A stretch of 64,000 nt of DNA from Macrophomina tecta (GCA_024180945.1 JAKSGN010000003.1:62001-126000); one strand, 5' to 3'. Positions 21,928-34,814 are shown, counted from the stretch's first letter. Made by a program: numbers and translations. The notes: generated by a model not told the origin, from the sequence alone.

Positions 21928-22842
21928 ATGAGGATCCTGTGCTTGCATGGATACGGCACGTCTGGTGCCATTCTGGAGAGCCAGCTGAGCGCTTTCATGG
22001 AGAAGGCAGACCCCAGTTACGAATTTGTTTTCCTAGACGGAGAATATGAATGCCAGAAAGCTCAAGGTTCGTAGTGCCCGGCGTTGCTGCGATTGCGCGC
22101 GGGTGGCTGACAGAGAAAAGGAGTGGGCAACTTCGTCAAAGGCCCTTTCCTGTGCTACAACGCCAGCTTCTCGCCGGACGACGTGCGTCGGTCGTGCGAG
22201 CTGGTCAGCAAGTTCATTGAGGCCGAGGGGCCCTTTGACGGGCTGCTTGGCTTCAGCCAGGGCGGTTCGCTGGTGCTCTCATACCTCATCCAGCACGCGA
22301 GGGACAAGCCCGGGGAAGCACCACCGGTGCGGTTCGCGATCCTGCTGTCGACAGTGGTGGCCTTTTCGCCAGACGAGACGTTTGCAAACGACGTGCTGGA
22401 AGGCCTCACGGATGCAGAAGTAGAGCTACTATCGAAATATCCACGAGCGGACCTGTCTGCGCTGAGCGAGCGGACGCGGGCGCTGTGCGAGACGACGGCG
22501 AAAGCCTTCGAATCAGCCAAGTCGGGCGGCTTTATCGACAAGGCAACGAACAGCGGGGACTTTGCAAAGCGAAGCCACCCGTCGCAGCCGCGCGTATTCC
22601 ACCCGGCGCTGCTGGAACCGGAGGCACGGGTGCGGATCCCAACGGTGCACGTGACAGGCAAGAAGGACGATCCGGCAATGGTGGAGCTGTCGGTGCTGAT
22701 GCGCGGGGTGTGCGAGCCGCGGCTGGTGAAAGCGCTGGCGCACTCGGGAGGGCATGATGTGCCGCGCCGGCCTGAAGACGTGAAGGCGGTCTGGGCGGCG
22801 GTGGATTGGGCGGTGCGGCAGAGCCAGCAGCAGGTGTGGTGA
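21928..22842 (+). CDS. FSH1-family serine hydrolase 2
   Basis: Second LovG/FSH1-type hydrolase, 286 residues. Exons are 21928-22066 and 22121-22842. It starts MRILCLHGYGTSG, followed by FLDGEYEC. The nucleophile elbow LGFSQGGS has Ser about 92. The acid loop is VTGKKDDP and the catalytic histidine lies in SGGHDVPRRP. The first intron falls at the same place as in FSH hydrolase 1, right after the LDGEYEC block, pointing to shared descent. It lies directly upstream of PKS-1 in the same orientation, which makes it the better candidate for releasing the PKS-1 chain (inference from position). It lacks the acidic insert of hydrolase 1. Confidence 0.9.
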
Positions 22843-23812
22843 GCGGTCCTGGAGCTACGGCTGCTGCCATATGGTTGAGCTCACCATGACGCAGGCGGTC
22901 GTTGCTGTAGAGAATTTAAGACAGCGATTGGATGGCAGAGGCGTGACGGTAGAGGCAGGACAGTAGAGGCCCCAGGGGACGTCCGCTGAGAAGGGTTGGT
23001 TTCGATGTACTTAGCTTGGCTGAATTTTACGCATCCTCGGTTTCCTATCCATCTTGCCTAGCTCTAGAAGTAGCAGTAGCATGTGCGTGAGCGCCAACGC
23101 GAGTAAGAGAGCGTGTGTCGTGAGTGATGTGCAGTGAGAGAGCGTAGAGAAGCGTTGGAACGGCGGCGCCGTGGCTTATGCTCCGTACGATTCGTTCAGC
23201 TTCTCTGGCACGGGCTTACTAAGCACAGATGCCACAGTACACTCGGTAAAGCTTATCGGGGCTTCTTTCCTCGACTGCAAAGCACCACGCGTCAACCCGC
23301 TGCAGCCGACGGCATCGCAACAGAAAACTTCAATATAGCCCCAGTTTGGATGCGGCAGAGATTCTGTCGCGGCGTCATTGCTAGAAACGATGTTTACAGC
23401 AATGTCTGGACGCCTGCTACAGCTCCGTGAATCGAAATCTGCTCGTTGCGATTCGGACGAGCGGGGTCGAAACAATCGCCCGCGCTCAACAACAGCGTTC
23501 AATCGTACCGGCTATGCAGCATGCCTAAGTCCGAAGCCAACACTACCGTGGACATGGCCGGTGCCCGCAGGCAGCCGTATCGGCAATGCTCAGCTCGGGC
23601 CTTCCATGTCCCTGGCGAAATGTTGTCCGGGTCCGTGCAAATTTCCCAGATAGTACTGCCCGGGCATTTTCTTTCACGGGAGACTCGGGTGCTTGTCCAA
23701 CCCCAACACCCGATGATACAACTTGATATCATATATCCTCTCTCCATCCCTTCCGCCGCTATCCTGGTTTGCTCGCCATCCGTAGTCTAATACTTCGCTC
23801 GATACCGCCGCA
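22843..23812. promoter_or_regulatory. Promoter region of PKS-1
   Basis: 970 bp without a gene. Two cluster-motif sites lie close to the start: AGACTCGGGT (23681-23690, reverse orientation) and ACACCCGATG (23706-23715). A CCCGGGCA palindrome sits just before them. The small open frames in this stretch do not resemble known proteins. Confidence 0.45.
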
Positions 23813-26800
23813 ATGAGTCCTGGTCAAGCCTCCAACTATGGCGACAAGGTTGAGCCCATCGCCATCGTCGGCATGGCAGCTCGTTTTCCCGGGGATGCTT
23901 CCTCCGTCGAGACTTTCTGGGATATGATCGTCCAGGGCCGTAGTGGCCACTCCAAGGTGCCCTCGGACCGCTTCGACGCGGAAGCCTGGTATCACCCCAA
24001 CCACGAAAGACGAGGCGCTGTATGCTTCTGCTATCCACGCGTATCTCCTGTTTCGCTTTAGCTAATTGTTCTCAGATCCAACCGCGCAGCGGATTCTTCA
24101 TCGGCGAAGACCCGGCAACCTTCGATGCTCCCTTTTTCTCCATTACCGCAAAGGAAGCCGCTGGCATGGACCCCATGCAGCGGAAGCTGCTTGAGGTTGC
24201 ATACGAGGCTTTCGAAAATGGTAAGCTCTACCTGCTTGATCATAGTGTCTGCAATCGCTGAGCCTTCCCGCTCCCGAACAGCCGGCATTCCCATGGAGAG
24301 CCTGCCACGCTCCCAGACCGGAGTCTACACGGGAGTCATGACCTACGACTATGAGCTGATGACCGCTGGTGACCCTATGCATCTGCCGCAGAATCCGGCG
24401 TCGGGCACCAGCAGAGCCATGCTGTCGAACCGCATTTCTTGGTTCTTCGACCTGCGGGGCCCAAGCTTCTCCCTCGATACCGCCTGCTCCTCGAGCCTCT
24501 ACGCCCTACATCTGGCCTGCCAATCACTAAGGCTGGGCGAGACCACCCAGGTAAGTTCCTTCGGCTGGAACGGCGCAGATTGACTCTCCATTGACGACGC
24601 ACCGCAGGCGCTGGTTACTGGCACTAACATGATTCTCGCGCCGAACTTCATCTCACAGCTGTCGTCTATGCACATGCTCAGCCCAGACGGCATCAGCCAC
24701 TCGTTCGACGCAAGGGCCAACGGATATGCTCGCGGCGAGGCTGTTGCTGGCATCGTTGTCAAGACACTGCGCAAGGCTCTCGAGGATGGTGATACGATCC
24801 GCGCAGTCATCCGCGGCACGGGTGCAAACCAAGATGGCAAGACGCCTGGCATCACGATGCCCAGCGGCGAGGCTCAAGCGGCGCTCATCCGGTCAACATA
24901 CAAGGCCGCCGGCTTGGACATGCACGACACGTGCTACTTTGAAGCACACGGAACGGGCACTTCGCTGGGAGTAAGTCTTCAACCACGCCCCGAAGCCCTT
25001 CGTTGACAGCACTAACAATTGCAGGATCCCATCGAGCTCGGTGCAATTGGGGCGAGCTTCGGTGCTGATCGGAGTCCAGACCGGCCACTTATTGTGGGCA
25101 GTGTCAAGACGAACGTTGGCCACACCGAAGGCACGGCAGGCCTCGCCGGCGTCATCAAAGCAGTGCTGGCGCTTGAAAGAGGCATCATTCCTCCCGTAGC
25201 GGGATTTGAGCGGCTCAACCCTAAGCTGCGGCTGGAGGAATGGAAGCTGAAGCTGCCACTGGAGGCAACGCCCTGGCCGACATCTGGACTGCGCCGGGCT
25301 AGTGTCAACTCGTTCGGGTTCGGAGGCGCAAATGCCCATGTGATCCTGGACGACGCACGCCACTACCTGCAGAGCCGCGGTCTGGCAGGAAACCACCGGA
25401 CGATTGTGGAGGACGGCGAGTCGTCGGATTCTGCTCTCAGCGTGTCTGACAAGAGCTCGGATGCCGGACTGGTCGAGACTAAGCTGTTCGTCTTCTCTGC
25501 CTTCGACCGGGAAGGCGTGCAGCGCCTGGGCGCAAGTTACGCAAACTTCCTGGGCCAAAAGGAACAAGCTGCCACCATCTCCCCCGACGATCTCGCCTAC
25601 ACGCTTGCCGCACGGCGGACGCAGTTCGACTTCCGCAGCTTCGCCGTAGCATCCTCGCTAGAGGCGTTGCGGGAGCGGATGCAGGCCCTCCCCAAGCTGA
25701 ATAGGGCCGGCCGCAACAACAATCCCATCTTCGTCTTTACCGGCCAGGATGCACAGTGGCCGGCCATGGGCTGCGAGCTGTTAGAGAACACCGTCTTCCG
25801 GCAGAGCATCGAGCGCAGCCAGAGCACGCTCGACAAGCTCGGAGCCGGCTGGCGTGTGGCTGATTTGCTAAGTGACCCAACCGACAAGCGCATCGACTTG
25901 CCTACCTTCTCGCAGCCAGTGTGCACGATCCTGCAGCTTGCCCTGGTGGACCTGCTGCGGTCCTGGGGCGTGCGGCCACGAGCCACTGTCGGCCACTCCA
26001 GCGGCGAGGTGGCGGCTGCTTACGGCGCCGACCTCATCAGGCACGAGGATGCGGTGAAGATCGGCTTCTGGCGGGGTTTCTATAGCGAAGAGGTCAAGAA
26101 GCGCGTGGGTGAAGGCCGCGGTGCCATGATGGCTGCCGGCGTGTCCGAGGACGAGGCACAGAAGTTCCTGGGAAGGCTGCCGCCGGGAAGCATGGCGGTT
26201 GTGGGTTGCGTCAACAGCCCGTCGAGTGTGACGCTTTCGGGCGACGTCGAGGCAATCGATCAGCTAGAGAGGATGTTGCAGCAAGAGGGTCGCTTCGCCC
26301 GAAAGCTCCGCGTCCAGGTGGCCTACCACTCGCCGCACATGCGCACTGTTGCCGACGACTTTGTTGCCGCTGTGGGCGAGGTGACCACGCAGCAGTCAGA
26401 CATTGTCATGTTCAGCTCCGTCACGGAGGAGCGCATCGACGACCCGACAGTGCTGGGCGCACGCTACTGGATGCGCAATCTCATTTCTGCGGTGCGTTTC
26501 TCGGGCGCCCTCACTAACATGCTCGACTATGCTCCTCAGTCCTCCGGTCGTGCCTCTCGTCGCCGCACACGCGTGCCGTGGAGCGCCCTGGTCGAGGTTG
26601 GCCCTCATGAGGCGCTGAAAGGTCCCTGCCGTCAGATTCTGGCTGCCTGGGATGCCCAGGCTCCGGAGCGCATCCCCTACGCCTCCATCCTCACACGCGG
26701 AAAGCATGCTGGCGAAACCGCGAAGGCCGCCGCGGGCTTGCTCTGGGCTGTCGGACACCCCGTCGACTTGCTGCGCGTCAACAAAGACGATGAGCAGCAC

Positions 26801-29800
26801 CGCAATCTCGCAGTACTGCCCTCGCTGCCGCCCTATCCCTGGAACCATTCCAAAGGCTTTTGGCACGAGCCCCCGGCCTCTGCATCTGCTCGTCTGCGCA
26901 CCGTTCCACGCACCGATTTGCTCGGCGTGCCTGTCCCCAATCAGAACCCTATGGAGCCGTGCTGGCGCAACTTCTTGCGCGCCTCAGAGTGCCCGTGGCA
27001 GGAGGATCACGTCATCACCGGCACAGTGCTGTATCCAGCTGCTGGCATGCTCATCATGGCTATCGAAGCCGCCAAGCAACTGGCGGTGCCAGCCCGGGCG
27101 CTGCATGGTATCGAATTCCGCGACGTCCGCTTCGACAAAGGCCTCGTTATCCCAGCAGGTGACCAAGGGATTGAGACCTTCCTCAGCGTGCGTCCTCATC
27201 CCGTCCTGCCTGACGTCTTCCATTACACCGTCTTCTCTACCTCTGCTGCTGATAAGTGGACCCGCCACTCCTGGGGCTCCTTTGCCATTCTTTACGATGA
27301 TGGGGTCGATAAAGCTGCAAGTACGGCTGAATGGCAGCAGCAGACTAAAACCCTCGAGGCTATCAAGAGCCAGGCAGTCAAGAAGATCAACGTGGATGCC
27401 TTCTACGACCAGCTGCAAGCCATTGGGACTGAGTATGGTCCGACCTTCCGCAATGTTGTTGAGGCAGCCGCCTCGCCGGAAAAGCACCAAGGTTGGGGTA
27501 CCATTGCTATTCCAGACACCAAGTCAACCATGCCTCACGAGTACGAGACGCCGCACCTTATCCACCCGGCCACCCTCGACGCCATCTTCCATCTGATCTT
27601 CGTCGCAATGGGACAAGGCGAGCCGCTTACCGAGTCGGCCATCCCAACATCCATTGAGAGCATGTTTGTCTCCGCGAGTCAGCCCTTAGGAGTTGGTTCA
27701 AAGTTCCTTGGCTTTGCTAGCGCCAGCTCTTTGAGCGCTCGCGACACGCGCGGCGACATGGTCGTCTCGGACGTATCCTGGACTAGCCCCAAGATCGTGG
27801 TCAAGGGAATGGTGGTGACCGAGGTCTCATCCGGTGCTTCTGGAACTAATCAGGCCCTGCCGGCGACTGCTCCTAAGCGGGCTGCTCGGTTGACCTGGAA
27901 GGAAGACGTGGACACATTGAGCGGCGTTCAAGCAAGCACTTTGTTGACGAGCAAGGCACAAAACCTGCCAGATGACCTGAGCAAGGCCGGAACTCTGCTG
28001 GCAACGTGGCTAGACTTGGCCTGTTTCAAACACGCCGATCTCGAAGTGCTTCTACTAGACGGTCCTGGATGGGACGACAGCATAGGCCTGCTCAAGCGCT
28101 TCGCGCCGGTCAAGGACCAGCGGTTCAGGTTCGCCCGTTGCGCCGTGGTCACCAAAGACCAGGATGCAGCCTCTGGCTTCGAAGATTCACTCGCGGACGC
28201 CCAGCTCAACGTTACTTTTGCTACGCCTGACAAAACAGAGGAGCTTGGTGAATTCGATCTCGTCTTGGCTCCGCCCAGCAACAACATTCCTCTGTCCCAA
28301 GCCAGGTCTCTCTTACGCCCAGGTGGCAAGATCGCGCTCTCTAGCACCAGTGGCGGAAAGAGTACGTTGGATAAGGAGATTTCAGATGCCGGTCTCAGAG
28401 AGCTGATCTCCATTGACGATCATGACGGAACCGCGCTGGTAATTGTTGAGACAGACGCCGTGATGGAACCCGACGTCGAGACAACAGAGGTGACTCTCCT
28501 GCACCGCGAGAGTCGCAGTCCGACCGCGACCGCATTCGAAGATCATCTTTCCAAAGAGCTGTCCGCTCTGGGAATCCGAGTCACTGCCGCCGACCTTTCG
28601 AGAGTTGAGGAACTTACGGGCAAAGCGGTCATTTCCCTGCTCGAGATAGAAGAGCCATTCGTCATCGGATGGGACGAACATCAGTTCGAGCAGTTCCGGA
28701 AGCTTACTGCTGCGAGGTACCTGCTCTGGATCACGCACGGCGGCATCCTGGAGGCGGGTGAGACGTCGCTCTCGTTCGCTCCCACGACTGGTCTTCTGCG
28801 TACCGTCCGCATAGAGAAGCCCCAGATCTGCCTGCCACACTTGGATCTGTCGCCGGCAACCGAGCTGACGTCTGAACGCGCTGTTGAGTTGACGATCGCT
28901 ACTCTGCGTTCGAGCACCCAGGCGCTTGTGAAAGGCAAGAAGAACGAGATGGAGCTCGCCGAGTCTGGAGGCGTGCTGTACATCCCTCGCGCCGAGGCCG
29001 ACGACGGCGTAGATAAGGACATGGAGCTGAGCTCTGGAAACGTGCGCAGCGTTCCTGGGCCATTGTATAGCCGCTCCTCTACTGGCCGCAAGCTGGAAGC
29101 GCGTAGAGCTGGGCAGATCGACACCGTCCGCTGGGTTGAGGACGGAGATGCGAAGCGGTCGTTGGAGGCCGGAGAGGTCGAGATCAAAGTCAGCTATGTC
29201 GCACTAAACGAGCCCGATATCCGCGCATTCACTAGCGGGGCTGCAGTGCCGGTTTTTGGTCGCGAAGTCGTCGGCACAGTGGCCAAGATTGGTGCTGGCG
29301 TCACGCGCTTCCGCCCCGGCGACCGAGTATTCGCCTTGCACCAGGCCGAACTCCGCACTCACGTGCGGAAGAGCCAAGAGCATGTTCGTCTTGTGCCGCC
29401 ATCTCTGCCCTCGGAAGCTGCCGCTGCTCTGCCGCTTTCCCTCGGGGCTGCTTGGCACATTCTGACGGACCGGGCCCGTCTCCAGCAAGGCGAATCTCTC
29501 CTGATCGACGGGGCCACGGGTAGTCTTGGGCTGGCGCTTGTGCAAGTCGCCAAATTCCTGCAGGCGCGCATCTACGCCTCTGTGGACTCCGATACAGCCA
29601 AGGATGTCTTGGTGACTCGCCACGGAATGAGCGCAGAGTGCATTTTTGACTCCCGCAGCAGCTCTCTCTCGAGCAGCGTGCTGCTCCAGACCGGCGGAAA
29701 AGGCGTTGATGTCGTCATCAGCGCCAGCACCGGAGCAGCCTTGAGGAGCTTTTCCTCCTGCGTCGGAGACGACGGCCGCTTCGTGGACGTAAGCCAGAGA

Positions 29801-31332
29801 GCCGACCCGGCGGCGTTCGACCCCAGGTTCTTCAAACGCAGTGTCAGCTTCTCCTCCGTGTACGTGGGCAGTCTGGGCGACGACAAGCTCTATAGCCTCA
29901 CCGAAACGGTTCTCGCTCGGATGGGTGACCAGGCCATCCCCAAGACTAGGGTCTACTCCGTATCTGCTCTGCCCAACGCCGCCGCGGACGCGCAGTCCGG
30001 CCAGTTCCAGGAGAGGACTGTCCTTGAGCTGAGCAAAGACGCGGTCGTACCCCTTCTTCCCTCCCCGCCACCCCGGCTGGAGCTGGATCCGGAGGGCACC
30101 TACGTTCTCGCTGGTGGTCTCGGCGTTCTTGGCTTGATTATCGCCGAACACATGGTCGCCCATGGGGCCCGCCATCTGTTGTTCCTATCTCGCTCCGGCG
30201 CATCAACCCGAAAGCAGCAGGATACTCTCGAGAGCTTCCGCAGCCGTGGTTGCGTTGCGGACGCGATCAAGTGCGACGTCACAGATGCGTCTCAGGTCGC
30301 GCAGGTCGCGAGGACGATCCGCGAGAACCAATGGAAACTGAAGGGCGTCGTCCAGCTGGCTATGGTCCTCAGAGACAGCATCTTCGAGAATATGACGTAT
30401 GACAAGTGGCGCACGGCCATTGATCCCAAGGTCAAGGGCACATGGAACCTGCACTCTTTGCTGTTGGCGCCGCAGGAGGACACCGTTGACTTCTTCATTA
30501 TCCTCTCCTCCATGTCCGGCATCATCGGCAATACGGCCCAGGCCAACTACGCCGCTGGTAACACGTACGAGGACGCCGTCGCGCTGCATCGCCACCGTGC
30601 GCTGGGCCTTGCCGCCACGACGCTCAACGTCGGCCTTGTCACCGACGTCGACCACTTCAATGAGGACTCGACTGTTGAGGACTACCTCAAGAAGTACAGC
30701 CACTGGATCCCTGCGCAGCTCACCCACCGCGAGCTCCTGGTCGCCATCGAGGCCGTCATGCGCGGCGCCACCGCCGATGGCCGGCCCGTGGAAGACCAGC
30801 TGCTCGTTGGCATCAATGACGAGGTACCGCGCGATGGCCTCAACCTGTGGCCGCAAGACCGCAAGTTCGACCACCGCATAAGCACATCGGCTGCTGCTAG
30901 CGGTGCGGGCGGCGCCAAGGACGCTTCATTGGCGCTGAAGCTGCGCGCTGTGCAGACGCTGAGGGAGGCCGCTGCCCTCGCGGAGGAAGCACTGCGGATC
31001 AACGTTGCCAACGCTCTAACGGCGTCGCCCGGTGATATCGACGTCGAGAAGCCTCTTTACTCGCTGGGAGGTATGTTTCAGCCGTTTCCCCCCTCGTAAA
31101 GAGTAAGGGTATATTGCGTTCATGATACTGACTTTCTCTTTGCTCAGTCGACTCCCTCAAAGCCATCGAGGTTCGTAACTGGATATTCAACGAGCTGAGG
31201 GCTGACGTCTCGGTTTTCGACGTGCTCAGCCCCGTGCCGCTTAGCAGGCTTGCCGTTCGCATCATAAGTAAGAGCGCGCTTGTACCAGCCGAGGTTGCAA
31301 AGCAAGCGGCCGAGGAGGCGTCAGAGGAGTAG
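23813..31332 (+). CDS. Highly reducing type I polyketide synthase, inactive methyltransferase (PKS-1)
   Basis: Iterative megasynthase making a reduced, probably unmethylated chain. Exons are 23813-24019, 24076-24220, 24282-24550, 24608-24970, 25025-31070 and 31148-31332, giving 2404 residues. KS is about 13-435 with the full triad: Cys186 (DTACSSS), His321 (EAHGTGT) and His361 (NVGHTEG). AT is about 562-870 (GHSSGE, Ser653). DH is about 959-1240 (His990 in [14 protein letters not shown]). About 1300-1450 is methyltransferase-like, but SAM motif I reads [10 protein letters not shown], not EIGAGTGG, so it is probably dead; LLRPGGK survives. ER is about 1690-2010, with the nucleotide loop GATGSLG. 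KR is about 2020-2250 ([15 protein letters not shown]). The ACP has Ser2346 (GGVDSLKA) just after the last intron. There is no thioesterase or reductase at the end, so release must come from another protein. Confidence 0.95.
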
Positions 31333-32339
31333 AGGAAGGCTATTACCGCCTACCGAAAGCATCCACTGTCATCATCCTTATTAGTAGACTTTCATATTAA
31401 CAACGAACAAGGTGACTGGTTTCGCGAAAATAATATTAAATGTAGATAGAGTTTTATTTGAAGCTACGCTTAGATCGAATATTCAACTTATATTGCAGGC
31501 AACTAAACGCGAGTGAACTAGTGTAACGTGGCCCAACGCCGTTTCCCCACCACTGAACCAGTTCACCTACAGCTCCCAAAAGAGATCGGTGCGGCTGGAA
31601 CCCATTGGGTCCAGTCGGTGAACTGGCTCACTGATAACTGGCAGATGACTGGCGGGTCGCATAGATGGTTGGAGTCGGCTCTGGCGCCTGACAACCAGAG
31701 CATGGAAATTTCGCAAAATACACTTCAAGTCTGAAAGTCCGTAGTAGAGCATCTGCATGTCCACACTCTCGATCTCTTACATCTCCTGGAAAAAAAAGAA
31801 AAAGAAAAGAGAGATTGATCTCCGTTTCACATTTCGTACATGAAGCCACGTAGAGACTTTTCTTCATCTCGGCTACAAAGTGAAACCTACGCTGAGAATG
31901 AAGGGCGGGGATTAATGTTATCTCTGGCATTCCTTCGGCTGTAGGAATTGCTCTACACTTCCTGGAAAGTTCTCATCTTCTAGTGAAGGCCGAGAAAAGA
32001 GAAATCTTTGAAAGTGCCTGAGTCTCATGGTGTTCGGAAAAAGGTGAGGATATTAACGGTATGCAAGCTACCGGAGCTTGGTGAAAACTTCGGTCATGCT
32101 GACGGTTGCTCTCAACAAATATCTCTGCACCTAAGCCTCGAGCGTCCCTGTTACCTTTAGAGCTTATCAATTTCCAGCTAATATGACATCGATATGAGCT
32201 ATGCTAACATTTGACGTCCTCATTGGTTTATTTATTGAAATCCTCTGTTGCTCTGCTCTGATTGGATTAGATTCTCCAGCATCATGTTCCTGTCACCGTC
32301 TTCTCTCGGGGAAGGCTATAGTCGAACTCGTGTCTGGTA
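31333..32339. other. Convergent 3' spacer with nested inverted repeats
   Basis: Between the ends of PKS-1 and P450-3. CCAGTTCACC (31558-31567) and GGTGAACTGG (31617-31626) form a 10-bp inverted repeat around a second imperfect hairpin (CTGGAACCCA...TGGGTCCAG, about 31596-31615). A short A-rich run lies at about 31792-31809. No gene is seen. Confidence 0.5.
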
Positions 32340-34153
32340 CTAGTACCGTGTACCTCTTTTCTTATACATCAGCTTGGCCTCAGGATTAGCCATCATTTCT
32401 GCACCCACTACCAACGGCTGTGGAGGTTCTTGTCCGGAAGCCAGTTTCCAGTCATACTGAGTGAGAAGATGACACAACACGATCTTAATCTCATTGGACG
32501 CGAAAAATCTACCGGGGCAGGCTGCTTTCTGTTAAAATCATTTTTCATGGCTGCTTTCTCATTGGCATGGACTGTTAAAACATACCATGAATACCATGTC
32601 CGAAACCGAGGTGTTCAGGCGTCGTGGTAACAAATTGACTGGAATTTTCTCTTCCTGGGACCTTGCGCATTTTCAGAAACCGATATGGATCAAAGCTCTG
32701 TGGATTTTCAAAAAACTGAGAGTCCCAACAACCGTCGTTCAAGATAGCGACGTGGCTACCTTTAGGAAGAAAGGTGCCATCAGACAGCATGACGTCCTCA
32801 GACGGTACACGCTGGGCGCTGGCTGGATGTTTTAAGGCAGTCAAGTCAGACATGCTAAGAAAAAAAACGCGTCCAAAAGGGAAAACTTACTGAGGGAAGT
32901 TGGTTTCAACCTCTGCGTCTCCTTTAAGAAACTGTCCATGAATTTGAGTTCGTACAGCGCTGTCTTCTTCGTTAACGAGCCTCCACTCTCCTGAAGCACC
33001 CGTTCAATCTCTTCACGCATAGGCTCCACATATTTAGGATATGTACAGAGCTGGTATAATACCTGTACTGTCATGTCCGTGGTAGTATGCATCGCAGCTG
33101 CTGTCAGGCCCAATTGCGTCTCAACAAGATCAACAGGCCGCCCCTTTGCCACGTCCAGCATCATCGAGATAGTGTTCTTGTTCAACCTCCTCCCACCATC
33201 ATCCTTTCTCAGCTGCTCCCACTCATGCTTCATCTTGTCAATCTCAGGTCCAAGCACGCGCCGAGCTTCCCAAACTTCTTTACGTAGCCTAGCGCACTCG
33301 GGCACGAACCAGTGTACAAAGGGTCGGATGCGCTCAGGCCAGAAGCGTAGGGCACGCGCAGCATTGAAGGCAAGCACGGTATAAGAAACAGCAATACGAA
33401 GCCACATTGGATTGCGGCAGAGCGGAGCTCCAGCAAAGACGCGGGAAGAGACTCGCGCGACGAGGTAGTAGATAGGGTCCATGGGCCGGATTTCTGTCCA
33501 TTCGTCGGGAAAGCCCAAAATTGATTCGGCGGCGAGGGAGGTCTCTTCGACAATATCTGAGGTCATGGTTCCGAGATTCTGCGTGAGCTTCGTTCGGATC
33601 ATATCCTGAAGCATGTTGTGGTTGAGCAGGGCATGGAAGCCATCGAAGCCAGGAACTTCAGCCATAAATGTCTGTGCGGGTGCCACTCGTTCAGCAAAGT
33701 ACTCAGGCAAACTAGCGACATTTACTGTGCGGTGATACTGACCTTCTTGCTTGCATCGTCAGTTCCAAAGCGTGCGTCGCTCTTGATCTCCGCCAGGTAC
33801 CTTGATGGCAAAATGATCATGACACCAGCCTCTGTGCACACCTGAAACGCCCCTTTGGCCTGTCCCGATTTCAGTTTACATATCAACTTAATTTGAACCA
33901 ATAGAGTGTCCTTCTCTGCGCTGCCACGTACAGTTTGCTTGCCTTCTGCCAAAATTGATAGGGCCGACTGCCCGTACTTCTTCTTGGCCTCACTGGGTGA
34001 AAGGCCATCTTCCGTTGGACCAACGACTTGGATTCCCTTGTAAAACTCATTACACTTCGTATACCAATATAGAAGAAAGAGCACACAAGCTGTAAATACA
34101 GCTGAGATGAGGTAGGAAGTAGTGCTGAGGGTACTACTGTTAACAGTATCCAT
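32340..34153 (-). CDS. Cytochrome P450 monooxygenase (P450-3)
   Basis: Exons are 34153-33932, 33859-33743, 33671-32891, 32822-32586 and 32521-32340, giving 512 residues. The N-terminal anchor is [18 protein letters not shown]. The core continues through [41 protein letters not shown] and [12 protein letters not shown]. The I-helix is [11 protein letters not shown], the ExxR motif is KETQR and the heme loop is FGHGIHACPG (Cys about 454). This is the ent-kaurene-oxidase/CYP68-like style common in fungal clusters (family impression). The first intron, 72 nt, stays open if unspliced, which could mislead gene finders. The start at 34153 gives a normal anchor; in-frame ATGs up to 84 bp upstream exist. 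The promoter shows no copy of the cluster motif. A retrotransposon lies about 660 bp upstream. Confidence 0.9.
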
Positions 34154-34809
34154 TTCGTTGGCATTTGACTGATGATCTAATGGCACCATTAACTGCAAGC
34201 CATCCATGATGCACACGAAGGCTTGGAAAGCCAGCAAGTTCTCGCAATTGTTCGCGCTGGAAAGTTCCGAACTGCTTCAGGGTGAGTTTCGAATTAGCGT
34301 AGGAATATAGGCTGTCTGTCTGTCGCATCATCCCTTCTTAGCCAACTCAGTATATATTATCTGCATAGTTTAATCCTCAGGCCTTCTCTCCACCTTATTC
34401 CATCAAAAGCAAGGATCGAATCTCTTGACTTATTCGTATTAAACCTCATAGGCCTCCGAACTCGAATTGAAATGTAACAACTGTCTAAATCTAACCGCTA
34501 CTCGCCGCAGATAGCGTTCGACAAAGTCTCCAGCCCCTTCCCACTAAGACGTTCGTCATTCGCAACAGTAGAAGTAAAACCTTTACCCCGGTATATTTTT
34601 AAAGGAAAGGAGACTGCATAAATTAGTAAATAAAGAATCCCTACCGTTGTTTGTAGACTAATCCTAAGTCGTTCTACGTATAAGCTAATGTCTATAGCTT
34701 TTAGAAATGCTGTGGCATCAGGCGACTAGGAATCTACTAAGCCTTTAATAATCTCTTTAAGCTTTAGTAAATCTAACTAAAAATCCTTCCAATCTTCTTT
34801 AAGCTAAGA
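34154..34809. other. AT-rich spacer upstream of P450-3
   Basis: The right half (about 34480-34809) is rich in TA dinucleotides and has no open frame, like RIP-mutated repeat DNA. The left part should contain the promoter of P450-3. Confidence 0.45.
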
Positions 34810-34814
34810 TTAAG
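34810..34814. repeat. Target-site duplication TTAAG, left
   Basis: TTAAG precedes the left LTR and is repeated at 40335-40339 after the right LTR, marking the insertion of the whole element. Confidence 0.9.

Noticed and set aside
29204..30175. 323-codon minus-strand frame opposite PKS-1
   Set aside because: Shadow of the ER coding region; no domain.
33860..33931. In-frame coding segment of P450-3
   Set aside because: The 72 nt stay open, but good donor, branch and acceptor signals and the interruption of a conserved P450 block (LAEGKQT to [12 protein letters not shown]) show it is an intron.
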